A stretch of DNA of 64,000 nucleotides from an uncultured Methanolobus sp. (GTDB taxonomy: Archaea > Halobacteriota > Methanosarcinia > Methanosarcinales > Methanosarcinaceae), in NCBI RefSeq assembly GCF_963667555.1, contig NZ_OY763421.1, positions 2,063,562 to 2,127,561 of the forward strand, in the 5' to 3' direction. Position numbers and translations under genes: made by a program. Positions 53,674 through 62,519 of this stretch are shown piece by piece; the stretch's first letter is position 1; each line of letters begins with the position of its first letter. The notes below the pieces were generated by a model that ran no database searches, was not told the origin of the DNA, and saw only the letters and a list, made by a program, of their open reading frames with translations.

Positions 53674-55470
53674 TTATTTGTTTAGATGGTCCAGTATCTT
53701 CTGAGCAAGGTTTTCGCTTATCCCGTCAAGAGAGGACAATTCCCCCACTGATGCCATTCTTATCCTGTCAATGGAATCAAAGTTCTCAAGAAGAGCCTTC
53801 TTTCGTGAAGAACCAACACCGGGAATGGAATCAAGTTCTGAGTGCGTCAGGCTTGCAGAACGCCTCCTGCGATGTGAACTCACAGCAAACCTATGGGCTT
53901 CGTCACGAATGTGCATCAAAAGTTTCAGCGCAGGTGAGCTGTGAGGGAGAATTATAACCTCATCCGGCCCTTTCTTTGTAGTAATAATATGCTCAAACCT
54001 CTTGGCCAGACCTATCATCGGGATTTCAAGTCCCAGAGCATCCAGAGATGATTTTGCAGCACCTACCTGCCCCAGACCTCCGTCTATAAGGATAAGATCG
54101 GGAAGAGGTTCTTTGCTTTTCAGTAAACGTGAATATCGTCTGTGAACAACTTCAGCCATCATGGCAAAATCATCAATTCCCTTTACGGTTTTGATATTAT
54201 GCTGCCGGTATTTGCTGTTTGCAGGTCTGCCATTCTCAAAATACACCATCGAACCTACAGGATTTGTTCCGGAAATGTTGGAAATATCAAAACCTTCAAT
54301 GTGCAGAGGAAGTGTTTCAAGGGAAAGCACGTCCCTCAAAGCTTCCAGTGCTTCAATGGCAGATTCAGAAGGACTTGATTTCAATCCGGCCATCCTCTTT
54401 GACATCTCAGCGTTCCTTGCAGCCATTTCCACCAGTTTTTTCTTGTCTCCGCGCTGCGGAACATGAACGCGTACATCTCTTCCCGAGCGCTGACAGAGCC
54501 ATTTTACTATGAGTTCACTTTCTGGAAGCTCATACTGCACAAGGATCTCAGGCGGGATAGGGGAATCCTGATAATACTGCTTGACAAACTGAGCCATGGA
54601 TTCCTCAATACTTTCAGAAGCATCTGCGCCCAGAAGTGTAAAGTCAGCCTTGCCTACCATGCTTCCCTGACGTACATAGAACACCTGAATGTAAGTGGCT
54701 TTATCATCTGAAACCGCTGCAATGACATCACGATCATCCATTCCTGATGTTGCTATCTGCTGCTCGGAAATGGATCTCACGGATCCTATCTGGTCCCTGA
54801 TGATTGCGGCAGACTCATAGTCCTGCTTCTCTGCAAAAGCGCGCATCTTTTTGTCCAGTTCCTTCAGAAGACCTGAAGTTTCACCTTTCAGGAGCCGGAC
54901 AGCTTCCATAACTCGCCTGCGATATTCTTCCTTATCCAGACCTTCCTTACATGGAGCCATGCAACGTTTGATATGATAATTGAGGCATGGCCTTGTCTTT
55001 CCAGGTTCTATTTTCTTTTTGCACTGCCTGAGCATGAAGATGTGGGAAATTATGTCAAGGCTTGTGCGGATGGCTTTTGCGTTTGTGTAAGGACCGAAGT
55101 AGATAGCTCCGTCCATAAGACGTCTTCTGGTGAGGAATATTCGCGGGAACTCTGAATTAATGGTGACCTTGACATATGGATAACGTTTGTCATCCTTCAG
55201 GCGGACATTATAACGCGGCTTGTACTTTTTGATAAGATTTGCTTCAAGTACAAGAGCATCGACCTCAGAATCAGTTACAATGTACTCAATATCATCTATG
55301 TGTTTTACAAGAGTGACAGTTTTAGGAGAGAGATTCTTCTTTGACTGAAAGTACTGGCGCACCCTCTTATCCAGAGATTTGGCCTTGCCTACATAGATCA
55401 CATCCCCGGAAGCATCCTTCATCAGATACACACCGGGAAGCACGGGAAGTGTCTTCAGGTCGAACTTCAT
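53674..55470 (-). CDS. uvrC: Excinuclease ABC subunit C
   Basis: Nuclease subunit of the bacterial-type UvrABC nucleotide-excision repair system. The 598-residue product has the GIY-YIG domain (LPGVYLMKDASGDVIYVGKA) at the N-terminus, a UVR/UvrB-binding motif (MRAFAEKQDYESAAIIRDQI) near 210, the UvrC RNase H-like nuclease with GFDISNISGTNPVGSMVYFE near 400 and LILIDGGLGQVGAA, and a C-terminal helix-hairpin-helix (LDSIPGVGSSRKKALLENFD). It starts 7 nt after the stop of the RNase H-like gene, so the two form an operon. Methanosarcina-type methanogens carry such uvr genes. Confidence 0.95.
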   Translation of the reverse strand: MKFDLKTLPVLPGVYLMKDASGDVIYVGKAKSLDKRVRQYFQSKKNLSPKTVTLVKHIDDIEYIVTDSEVDALVLEANLIKKYKPRYNVRLKDDKRYPYVKVTINSEFPRIFLTRRRLMDGAIYFGPYTNAKAIRTSLDIISHIFMLRQCKKKIEPGKTRPCLNYHIKRCMAPCKEGLDKEEYRRRVMEAVRLLKGETSGLLKELDKKMRAFAEKQDYESAAIIRDQIGSVRSISEQQIATSGMDDRDVIAAVSDDKATYIQVFYVRQGSMVGKADFTLLGADASESIEESMAQFVKQYYQDSPIPPEILVQYELPESELIVKWLCQRSGRDVRVHVPQRGDKKKLVEMAARNAEMSKRMAGLKSSPSESAIEALEALRDVLSLETLPLHIEGFDISNISGTNPVGSMVYFENGRPANSKYRQHNIKTVKGIDDFAMMAEVVHRRYSRLLKSKEPLPDLILIDGGLGQVGAAKSSLDALGLEIPMIGLAKRFEHIITTKKGPDEVIILPHSSPALKLLMHIRDEAHRFAVSSHRRRRSASLTHSELDSIPGVGSSRKKALLENFDSIDRIRMASVGELSSLDGISENLAQKILDHLNK

Positions 55471-55477
55471 GTGAAAC

Positions 55478-56227
55478 TCATTCAGAGAACTTGCTTTCTA
55501 TAAAACGTGGAAGCGTCATGTCAATGATGGTCTTGAGGTTAACGATATCCTCGCGGTTGTACTTCAGTAACAGGTCAAGAGCGTCCTCATCACCGCGTTC
55601 ATACTGATGCCAGAGGCGCACAGCATCAAAACCGCTGATACCTACTGTCTCCTCTGCTCTTGAGATGCCCAACTCACATTCTATCTTCTTCAGGCCACCA
55701 GAGAGCTTTATGCGGCGCAGAGGATACATCAGGTCCGCATGAAGCTGGTTGAACTCTATTTCAGGGAATTCACGCTTTATGAAAGGCAGATCGAACCTTG
55801 TACCGTTGAAGGTCACAAGATACTCATATTTTGGAAAAATATCAACTATATCATCAAGATCAATGCCTTTCACAAATGTTCTGGCTTCTTTTCCATCATA
55901 TATCCCGACAACTGTGATATATGAACTTCCGGGAGACAGGCCAGTGGTTTCAATGTCCACATACACCACTTTGTCAGAGAATTCCCTGAAAGCTCTCCAG
56001 TGCTCAGATGAAGGCAATGATCTTGCAAAGAACTCGAAATCACGAGCCTCAAGATGCTCTACTGAATCCCTGATCCCTGTCATGATCATGTCTTTTTTGG
56101 CAGGTGGGATCAGGAGACAATTATGATTGTCCATGAACTCGTCCCAGGATTTTATCCCATTTGACCATATCTTTTTTTCCACGGTTGCACCGATCCGCGG
56201 CATGTGAATGTAAGTACTTGTAAGCAT
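55478..56227 (-). CDS. RNase H-like/DEDD exonuclease (YprB type)
   Basis: A soluble 249-residue protein with an RNase H-fold DEDD 3'-5' exonuclease: VVYVDIETTGLSPGSSYITV (Asp/Glu ExoI), EYLVTFNGTRFDLPFIKREF (ExoII), and a later VNLKTIIDMTL end. The N-terminal 80 residues may bind DNA or RNA (unknown). YprB relatives are widespread and mostly uncharacterised. Upstream gene of the uvrC operon, spaced by 7 bp, so a role in nucleic-acid repair or turnover is plausible. The promoter is in the 186-bp gap before mdh, shared divergently. Confidence 0.82.
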   Translation of the reverse strand: MLTSTYIHMPRIGATVEKKIWSNGIKSWDEFMDNHNCLLIPPAKKDMIMTGIRDSVEHLEARDFEFFARSLPSSEHWRAFREFSDKVVYVDIETTGLSPGSSYITVVGIYDGKEARTFVKGIDLDDIVDIFPKYEYLVTFNGTRFDLPFIKREFPEIEFNQLHADLMYPLRRIKLSGGLKKIECELGISRAEETVGISGFDAVRLWHQYERGDEDALDLLLKYNREDIVNLKTIIDMTLPRFIESKFSE

Positions 56228-56413
56228 GATGTATTCCCTTTTTCAGTTATAACAGAAGGTATTGATAAATATATGATTCCTGGCTGCAAGTGCTAAATAA
56301 AATAAGCTCCGATATATACATATTGGATTTCATTTCCACATTTTGACGAAGTCGTTATACCATACTTATACGATCATTAATTCAAACTAATTCAAACCCG
56401 CAGGAGATTTAAC

Positions 56414-57337
56414 ATGAACAAAGTTGCAGTTATCGGTTCAGGCAATGTAGGTGCCACCACAGTCCAGAGACTTGCAGAACTTAACATAGCAGATGTCGTC
56501 ATGGTTGACATCGTTGAAGGACTGCCACAGGGAAAAGCGCTTGACATACTCCAGGCAGCTCCGCTTATGGGTTACGATGTTGATGTTACAGGAACGAATG
56601 ACTACGCAGACATTGCAGACTCAGACATTGTAGTTGTCACGGCAGGAATTGCACGCAAGCCTGGAATGGACAGAAGTGACCTGCTGGTAACTAATATCAA
56701 GATAACACAGCAGGTCTGCGAGAATATCCAGAGATATGCGCCGGATTCCATTGTAATGACTGTGACAAATCCCCTTGATATCATTACCTACGCAGCGCTT
56801 CGCTGCACCCAGTTTGACAGGAACAGAGTGTTCGGAATGAGCGGTCTGCTGGATTCCAGCCGCTTTGCATCCTTCATTGCAAAGGAGATGAAATGCTCAG
56901 TAAAGGATGTCAATGCAATGGTACTTGGAGGACATGGAGACTCAATGGTTCCGCTCCCGGAGTATTCAACAGTCTCAGGAATTCCATTGAGCAAGCTCAT
57001 GGATGAGGAAACGATCAAAAGAATAGTTGACAGGACTATCAATGCCGGTGCTGAGATAGTGGGACACCTGAAGAATGGAAGTGCTTTCTATGCACCTTCT
57101 GCTGCCATCACTGTGATGGTGGAATCCATACTCGATGATACAAAGAGAATAGTCCCTGCATCTGCATTCCTGAACGGAGAATATGGACAGCACGATATCT
57201 GCCTGGGAGTTCCCGTGAAACTTGGAAGGAACGGAGTTGAGGAGATCATTGAACTGGAACTCACTGAGGAGGAAGCAAATGCTCTGCAACGGTCTGCTGA
57301 CGCGGTTAAAGAGGGAATCGCAACGATCAGAGAGTAG
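56414..57337 (+). CDS. mdh: Malate dehydrogenase
   Basis: NAD(P)-dependent lactate/malate-type dehydrogenase of 307 residues. The nucleotide fold starts VAVIGSGNVGATTVQRLAEL (GxGxxG), and the acidic residue in VVMVDIVEGLPQGKALDI favours NAD. The substrate loop GIARKPGMDRSDLLVTN has the arginines of malate-specific enzymes. The catalytic His is in VLGGHGDSMVPLPEYS. It supplies oxaloacetate/malate interconversion. The gene stops with TAG. AGGAG at 56401-56405 is a good ribosome-binding site. Confidence 0.94.
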   Translation: MNKVAVIGSGNVGATTVQRLAELNIADVVMVDIVEGLPQGKALDILQAAPLMGYDVDVTGTNDYADIADSDIVVVTAGIARKPGMDRSDLLVTNIKITQQVCENIQRYAPDSIVMTVTNPLDIITYAALRCTQFDRNRVFGMSGLLDSSRFASFIAKEMKCSVKDVNAMVLGGHGDSMVPLPEYSTVSGIPLSKLMDEETIKRIVDRTINAGAEIVGHLKNGSAFYAPSAAITVMVESILDDTKRIVPASAFLNGEYGQHDICLGVPVKLGRNGVEEIIELELTEEEANALQRSADAVKEGIATIRE

Positions 57338-57467
57338 AATACCTGAAAGCAGAAATATCCTAGTAAATGGCAGATAAAAGAAGCTTAAAAGAGGACATAA
57401 GACACGAAATTTCCGACTTACATACAAATATTCATATATAAGTAAAATAAAAGAGGGTAGGGATATC

Positions 57468-57737
57468 ATGCGTGCAGACATAACTTCACTTTTTGGATTG
57501 AACATTTATACCGAAACAGGTACATATGTAGGTAAAGTCGCTGACCTTGTGTTAGACGTTGACGAGAGACAAGTTAGGGGACTTGCTGTTTCTGACATTA
57601 ACAGGAATATCTTTGACGTTACTTCAAGAGGGATCATAATTCCTTACAGGTGGGTTATCACAGCAGGAGATATCGTTCTTGTGAGAAACGTTGTTAACAA
57701 GTTCAGAAAAGCCAATAAAGTAGTAGAAGAAGACTGA
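57468..57737 (+). CDS. PRC-barrel domain protein
   Basis: An 89-residue soluble protein made of one PRC-barrel: ITSLFGLNIYTETGTYVGKV, VADLVLDVDERQVRGLAVS and YRWVITAGDIVLVRNVVNKF. PRC-barrels occur in RimM and in archaeal proteins linked to cell division (CdpB family) or RNA metabolism. It lies 3 bp before thg1, indicating joint transcription. Function in archaea of the single-domain form is not fixed by this sequence; division-site CdpB proteins are a plausible relative. Confidence 0.82.
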   Translation: MRADITSLFGLNIYTETGTYVGKVADLVLDVDERQVRGLAVSDINRNIFDVTSRGIIIPYRWVITAGDIVLVRNVVNKFRKANKVVEED

Positions 57738-57740
57738 TCC

Positions 57741-58469
57741 ATGAAGAGGCGAGAGATCTATTCAGATCTGCGTTGTATACCGCCTGTGGTCGTGCGCATT
57801 GATGGCAGGAATTTTAAGAATACGCTGTCACGCATGGGTTTTAAGAAACCTTATGACGAAAGGTTCACATCCGCAATTGTAGAGGCTATTGAAGCCTTTT
57901 TTAAGAAAAGCGGATTGAGCCCTGTTTTTGCTTATACTTTTTCTGACGAGATCAGTTTCTTTTTCAGAGACAATGCCTTTGACGGCAGGATAGAGAAACT
58001 GGACTCGATAATTCCATCTTACATCAGCAGTGCTTTCAGCATTGCACTTAAGTCCGAAGAACCGGTTTCCTTTGATTCGAGAATTATTCCGGTCCATGAA
58101 GAAGATATTCGTGAGTATCTCATCTGGAGACAGGATGAAGCATGGCGTAACTGCATTAACTCCTATGCTTACTACACCCTTATTTCTGAAGGCATGGACG
58201 AACAGGAAGCTGCAAAGATGCTTAAGAACAAAGGAGCATCTGATATGCATGAGCTTCTCTTTGAAAGAGGGATAAATGTATCCAAAGTTCCTGCATGGCA
58301 AAGGCGTGGAATTCTAATAATGAGAAAAGAGACCGAAATAGAAGGATTCAACCCTCAGCTTAATGTCAAGACCATGAGCACAAGAACAAAGGTATTTTCT
58401 GAATATGACATTCCTTTATTCTCTTCTGAAGAAGGGGAAGCTTTTCTTGAAAAACTGCTTGCTCCCTAA
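57741..58469 (+). CDS. tRNA(His) guanylyltransferase family protein (Thg1-like)
   Basis: Adds G in the 3'-5' sense to tRNA ends; archaeal forms repair 5'-truncated tRNAs or add G-1. The 242-residue length is normal. Metal-binding acidic residues lie in VVVRIDGRNFKNTL and AYTFSDEISFFFRD; other tracts are SRMGFKKPYDERFT and WRQDEAWRNCINSYAYYTLI. The Methanosarcina acetivorans gene is known for an in-frame amber (pyrrolysine) codon; this copy has no internal TAG. Coupled to the PRC-barrel gene 3 bp upstream. Confidence 0.9.
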   Translation: MKRREIYSDLRCIPPVVVRIDGRNFKNTLSRMGFKKPYDERFTSAIVEAIEAFFKKSGLSPVFAYTFSDEISFFFRDNAFDGRIEKLDSIIPSYISSAFSIALKSEEPVSFDSRIIPVHEEDIREYLIWRQDEAWRNCINSYAYYTLISEGMDEQEAAKMLKNKGASDMHELLFERGINVSKVPAWQRRGILIMRKETEIEGFNPQLNVKTMSTRTKVFSEYDIPLFSSEEGEAFLEKLLAP

Positions 58470-58505
58470 AGAAGCCATAACCGTGAGAGATAAATTTCAG
58501 GTACC

Positions 58506-58544
58506 TATTTATATGCTACATAGACAATTACTACATAGTGTAGT
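58506..58544 (+). promoter_or_regulatory. Promoter with palindrome and direct repeat before AAA-TPR pair
   Basis: ACTACATAGTGTAGT at 58530-58544 is a perfect 6-3-6 palindrome. Its left half CTACATAG recurs 15 bp upstream at 58516-58523. A TATA-like CTATTTATATG lies at about 58505-58515. These fit operator sites in the promoter of the gene pair at 58577-61385. Confidence 0.45.
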
Positions 58545-58576
58545 TTTTCAATATCATAAATTAAACTTTAATCGGA

Positions 58577-59830
58577 ATGCTAGCAATGGCTGATAACCTT
58601 AGACATATATTTCATGCTTTTAATCCTGAAAAAGCCCTAAACGGCGAGGAACTTCAAAAATATTACGTGGGATTTGAGGAAAACGAAAAGAGGATTGCAA
58701 GACTTAAGACTCGCCTTGAACTTTGTCTTGAAACCAATGAACCCATGAAATTGTTGTTTATGGGACATCGCGGATCTGGAAAAACAACTGCATTGAATCG
58801 GTTGGTTTCTGGCTTGGACGGAGCATTTTTCATTGTATCGTATGATGTTATTGAGCTGCTGGACCCAAACGACGTAAAATACACTGATGTACTGTTATCG
58901 GCACTTGCCAAGCTTACCGAAAAAGCCGTAAGTGAAAACATCAGTCTCAGCAAAGAATTGACGGGAAGAATCGAAAAATGGGGAAGCACTCTGATAAAAA
59001 CCAATACTGATACTGAGGAGATGAGTGCAGGACTTGGCGCAAATATTCCATTTTACTTTATTAGCCTGTTTGCAAGAATGAAGAGTGAGAGTCAAACCAG
59101 ATATGAAGTTCGTGAGGAAATCAAGCCCAGAGTCTCAGAACTGATTAGCATAATAAACGATACTGTTTTTGAGATCGAGAAAACAGGTAAGCAGGTACTT
59201 ATAATAATTGATAATCTGGAGAAGACCGAATACGAGAATGCAATGAGCATTTTTGTAGAACATGGTACCCAGATCACACAACCGATGTGCAAAATTATAT
59301 ACACTTTTCCAATTGCACTTAGAAGCTGCGACAGGTATAGTCAGATACGCATTAATTTCAGTGCTGATATAATGTATCCCAGTATAAAGATACATGATAA
59401 GGAAGGAAACCTGACTGATGAAGCTTTGAAAAACCGAAAGTTCATGAAAGATATCTTTGAGCGCCGTGGAGACCTTAAGCTTATCGAAAAAGAAGCCCTT
59501 GAACTCGCGATTGACATGAGCGGAGGAGTGCTCAGAGAATACATCAGGATCATCCGTGATGCTACCCTGAACGCAATCACTTTCGCCAAAGAAACAATCG
59601 ACATGGATTGTGTAAATGATGTTATCAAGGATCTTAAGAACACTTACCGTAGCCAGTTGAGTGATGAAGACTACAAAATACTTGCCGAGACCGCCAAAAA
59701 TAGATGTATAAGAAGAGATGGAGATCTGGTAAGGCTTCTTCACAACCTCAGTGTACTGGAGTATGCTAATGATGAAAACTGGTGTGATGTGAATCCGGTA
59801 GTGCGCCTGATCATGGAAGAAAACCATTAA
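58577..59830 (+). CDS. AAA/STAND-like P-loop ATPase, first of a two-gene module
   Basis: A 417-residue ATPase of unknown role. The N-terminal helix ends with FEENEKRIARLKTRLELCLE, then Walker A FMGHRGSGKTTALNRLVSGL near residue 65 and Walker B QVLIIIDNLEKTEYENAMSI near 210 (hhhhD-N). Later tracts, GTQITQPMCKIIYTFPIALR and DMSGGVLREYIRIIRDATLN, fit sensor and lid regions of AAA_16/ORC-like or STAND P-loop proteins. No catalytic effector domain is seen. It precedes a TPR protein by about 28 bp on the same strand, so they are probably one transcript. Similar ATPase + sensor pairs occur in defence and signalling loci; that is inference. Confidence 0.75.
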   Translation: MLAMADNLRHIFHAFNPEKALNGEELQKYYVGFEENEKRIARLKTRLELCLETNEPMKLLFMGHRGSGKTTALNRLVSGLDGAFFIVSYDVIELLDPNDVKYTDVLLSALAKLTEKAVSENISLSKELTGRIEKWGSTLIKTNTDTEEMSAGLGANIPFYFISLFARMKSESQTRYEVREEIKPRVSELISIINDTVFEIEKTGKQVLIIIDNLEKTEYENAMSIFVEHGTQITQPMCKIIYTFPIALRSCDRYSQIRINFSADIMYPSIKIHDKEGNLTDEALKNRKFMKDIFERRGDLKLIEKEALELAIDMSGGVLREYIRIIRDATLNAITFAKETIDMDCVNDVIKDLKNTYRSQLSDEDYKILAETAKNRCIRRDGDLVRLLHNLSVLEYANDENWCDVNPVVRLIMEENH

Positions 59831-59858
59831 CAATAAAGATAAACCTTAAGGCTTGACG

Positions 59859-61385
59859 ATGGAACTGACACCGGAACATATTTCCAAACTGGACAAACTC
59901 GCTACTCTTCTGCAAATCTCCAATGATTGCACCATAGCTTTTTTGCGCTGCAATGAACCGGTGTTATATAATGCCATCCACATGAACATAAAAGAAAGAC
60001 TGGATAACAGTGTTTTTATCTACGATGTCCAAATGGACAAAAATCATACACACCTTTTTGAGCTTCTGAAGGACGCAATGCAGTCTGAAGAATATATCAC
60101 TTCGATAAATAGTGGAAAAAAGGTGGCATTTTTCGTAACAGGACTTGATGAAGCTATCAAAGTTACAAACAACGATGGTAACTCCAAAACATTGTTAAGA
60201 CTGAACATCATGCGAGAAAACTTTTTGCAGATACCTCACACGATAGTGATTCAGCTAAACAAAGGTTCTTTTTCACTTTTACTCAGGGAAGCCCCGGATT
60301 TCTTTGCATGGCGTACTACGGTGCTTGAATTTGATATGGAAAAAGGTGAAGAGATAATTAATGTCCCTAGTATAGAGGATAATGATCTTGAATTCCTGAA
60401 TGATGAGGGACTGTCTGAAAGATGGGAGTATTACACAAATCTTATTTTGGAAAATGAAAAAAAGGGAAAACAGGATCTTTACAAACTTGGTTACTGGAAT
60501 TCACAACTTGGAATAATTGAATTACTCAGAGATCATTATTTTGAAGCAATTAAGTACTTTGAACAGGCACTTGTCATCAATCGTGAAATTGATGACCAGC
60601 AGGGAGAAGGAAATAACTTAGGTAACCTTGGGGTGGCTTACAATAATCTTGGATACATCAAGAAAGCTATAGACTACTATGAGCAGGCACTTGTCATCGC
60701 TCGCAAAATCGATGACCAGCAAGGAGAAGGAAATAACTTAGGTAACCTTGGTTTGGCTTACAGTAATCTTGGAGAGGCAAATAAATCCATAGATTACTAT
60801 GAACAGGCGCTTGCCATCAGTCGTAAAATAGGTGATCGAAAGGGAGAAGGGAATGATTTAGGTAACCTCGGTTTGGCATACAGTAATATTGGAGAAACAA
60901 ATAAAGCCATAGACTACTACAAGCAAGCACTTGTCATCGATCGTGAAATAGGTGATCGGCGGGGAGAAAGCACTGATCTAGGTAACCTTGGGATGGTTTA
61001 TAAAAATATAAAGGATGTCTACAAAGCAATTGAATACCACGAACAGGCACTTGTCATCGCTCGTGAAATAGGAGGCAGACGGGAAGAAAGTGCAAATTTA
61101 AGCCACCTAGGTATGGATTACAGTGATCTTGGAGATGTCAGGAAGGCAATTAATTACTACGAAAAAGCACTTATTATCGCTCGTGAAATAAGTGATCGGC
61201 GTAGGGAAGGTGCCAATTTAAGCTACCTCGGTTTGGCTTACAGTAATCTTGAAGATGTCAAGAAGGCAATTAAGTGCTACGAACAGGCACTTGAAATAGG
61301 AAAGGAAATAAACTATCCACTATTAATTAAAGTCTGCGAAAAACAACTTGCTGAACTGAAAAAGTCATATGATACCAAAGACTGA
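59859..61385 (+). CDS. TPR protein with STAND-like N-terminal domain
   Basis: A 508-residue protein. The N-terminal 175 residues have the Rossmann-like STAND-associated tract: YITSINSGKKVAFFVTGLDE, LLRLNIMRENFLQIPHTIVI and LLREAPDFFAWRTTVLEFD; the last resembles a block seen in cyanobacterial and methanogen TPR-STAND proteins. No clear P-loop is seen, so it may not hydrolyse ATP itself. The remainder holds seven 40-residue TPR repeats (about residues 205-490) of the LGNLGLAYSNLGE...AIDYYEQALVIAREIGD type, with 120-bp DNA periodicity. TPRs bind protein partners or ligands. ATG at 59859 is chosen over TTG at 59853. Together with the upstream ATPase it may form a sensor-switch pair. Confidence 0.76.
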   Translation: MELTPEHISKLDKLATLLQISNDCTIAFLRCNEPVLYNAIHMNIKERLDNSVFIYDVQMDKNHTHLFELLKDAMQSEEYITSINSGKKVAFFVTGLDEAIKVTNNDGNSKTLLRLNIMRENFLQIPHTIVIQLNKGSFSLLLREAPDFFAWRTTVLEFDMEKGEEIINVPSIEDNDLEFLNDEGLSERWEYYTNLILENEKKGKQDLYKLGYWNSQLGIIELLRDHYFEAIKYFEQALVINREIDDQQGEGNNLGNLGVAYNNLGYIKKAIDYYEQALVIARKIDDQQGEGNNLGNLGLAYSNLGEANKSIDYYEQALAISRKIGDRKGEGNDLGNLGLAYSNIGETNKAIDYYKQALVIDREIGDRRGESTDLGNLGMVYKNIKDVYKAIEYHEQALVIAREIGGRREESANLSHLGMDYSDLGDVRKAINYYEKALIIAREISDRRREGANLSYLGLAYSNLEDVKKAIKCYEQALEIGKEINYPLLIKVCEKQLAELKKSYDTKD

Positions 61386-61490
61386 ATTCCCAACTCTATA
61401 AATATCCCCTCCAACTGCAGCCGAGTAAAAGAAGAAAAAGCATTTAAAGAGGGATGTGATTATAGATTCCACGATTTATAAGGTGAACCT

Positions 61491-62441
61491 ATGGATAAAC
61501 TTGAGCTTATAAAAAGAAATGTGCAGGAAATAGTGACTGAGGACGAACTTAAACAGCTTCTGGAAACAAAGGAACATCCTACAGCCTATGTCGGATATGA
61601 GCCAAGCGGTAAGATCCATATGGGACACGTTCTTACTGTGAACAAGCTTCTTGACCTTCAGAAAGCCGGTTTTAAGATAACTGTGCTTCTTGCAGACGTA
61701 CACGCATACCTCAACAAGAAGGGAACACTTGAAGAGGTTCGTGAGATCGCTGATTACAACAAAAGATGCTTCATTGCGCTTGGACTTGACGAAGAGAACA
61801 CCAGATTCGTGTATGGTTCCGATTATCAGCTCGGACAGGAGTACATCCTTAACGTTCTCAAACTTACACGTAACACAACCCTGAACAGGGCAACGAGAAG
61901 TATGGACGAAGTAGGAAGAAAGATGGATGATCCTGCGGTATCACAGATGGTCTATCCTATCATGCAGGCCATTGACATCGCAATGCTTGAAGTTGACGTT
62001 GCTGTAGGCGGAATTGACCAGAGGAAGATCCACATGCTTGGAAGGGAAGGACTGACAGGACTTGGATTTAAAGCACCTTTGTGTATTCACACACCAATTC
62101 TCCTCGGACTTGATGGTGATAAGATGTCATCGTCCAATAATAATTTCATATCCGTGGATGACAGTGAAGCTGATCTGAAGAAGAAGATGAAGAAAGCATT
62201 CTGCCCTGCAGAACAGGTTGAGGATAATCCTGTAATGGAGCTTTTCAAATACCACATCTGTCCAAGGTACGAAGAGATTGTTTTTGAAAGACCTGAAAAG
62301 TTCGGCGGTAATCTTGTATGCAACAGTTATGAGGAACTGGAGAAAGTATTCGCATCCGGCGAGCTTCATCCTATGGACCTCAAGAACGGTGCTACAAAGT
62401 ACATGAACATGATACTTGAAGTTGTCAGAAGCGTAATTTAA
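61491..62441 (+). CDS. tyrS: Tyrosyl-tRNA synthetase (archaeal type)
   Basis: Class I aminoacyl-tRNA synthetase of 316 residues, the compact archaeal/eukaryotic form that lacks a long C-terminal domain. The HIGH-equivalent signature is KIHMGHVLTVNKLLDLQKAG near residue 45, the KMSKS-equivalent DKMSSSNNNFISVDD near 205, and the Tyr-recognition stretch YPIMQAIDIAMLEVDVAVGG. The ATG at 61491 lies in a clear start. It is monocistronic or co-transcribed with the coiled-coil gene 78 bp downstream. Confidence 0.95.
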   Translation: MDKLELIKRNVQEIVTEDELKQLLETKEHPTAYVGYEPSGKIHMGHVLTVNKLLDLQKAGFKITVLLADVHAYLNKKGTLEEVREIADYNKRCFIALGLDEENTRFVYGSDYQLGQEYILNVLKLTRNTTLNRATRSMDEVGRKMDDPAVSQMVYPIMQAIDIAMLEVDVAVGGIDQRKIHMLGREGLTGLGFKAPLCIHTPILLGLDGDKMSSSNNNFISVDDSEADLKKKMKKAFCPAEQVEDNPVMELFKYHICPRYEEIVFERPEKFGGNLVCNSYEELEKVFASGELHPMDLKNGATKYMNMILEVVRSVI

Positions 62442-62519
62442 ACTACGCTTCATCCCCGAGTGGTAATTTATATATCATGTCTGCAAGAATATAAGATTAA
62501 AAACAAGACGGGGATTAGG

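Noticed and set aside
60540..61320. 120-bp DNA periodicity as a CRISPR-like or satellite repeat
   Set aside because: It is explained by the 40-residue TPR units of the encoded protein.
58577..61385. Known toxin-antitoxin or AVAST-type defence gene
   Set aside because: No nuclease, protease or other effector domain is visible, so a named defence system cannot be claimed.
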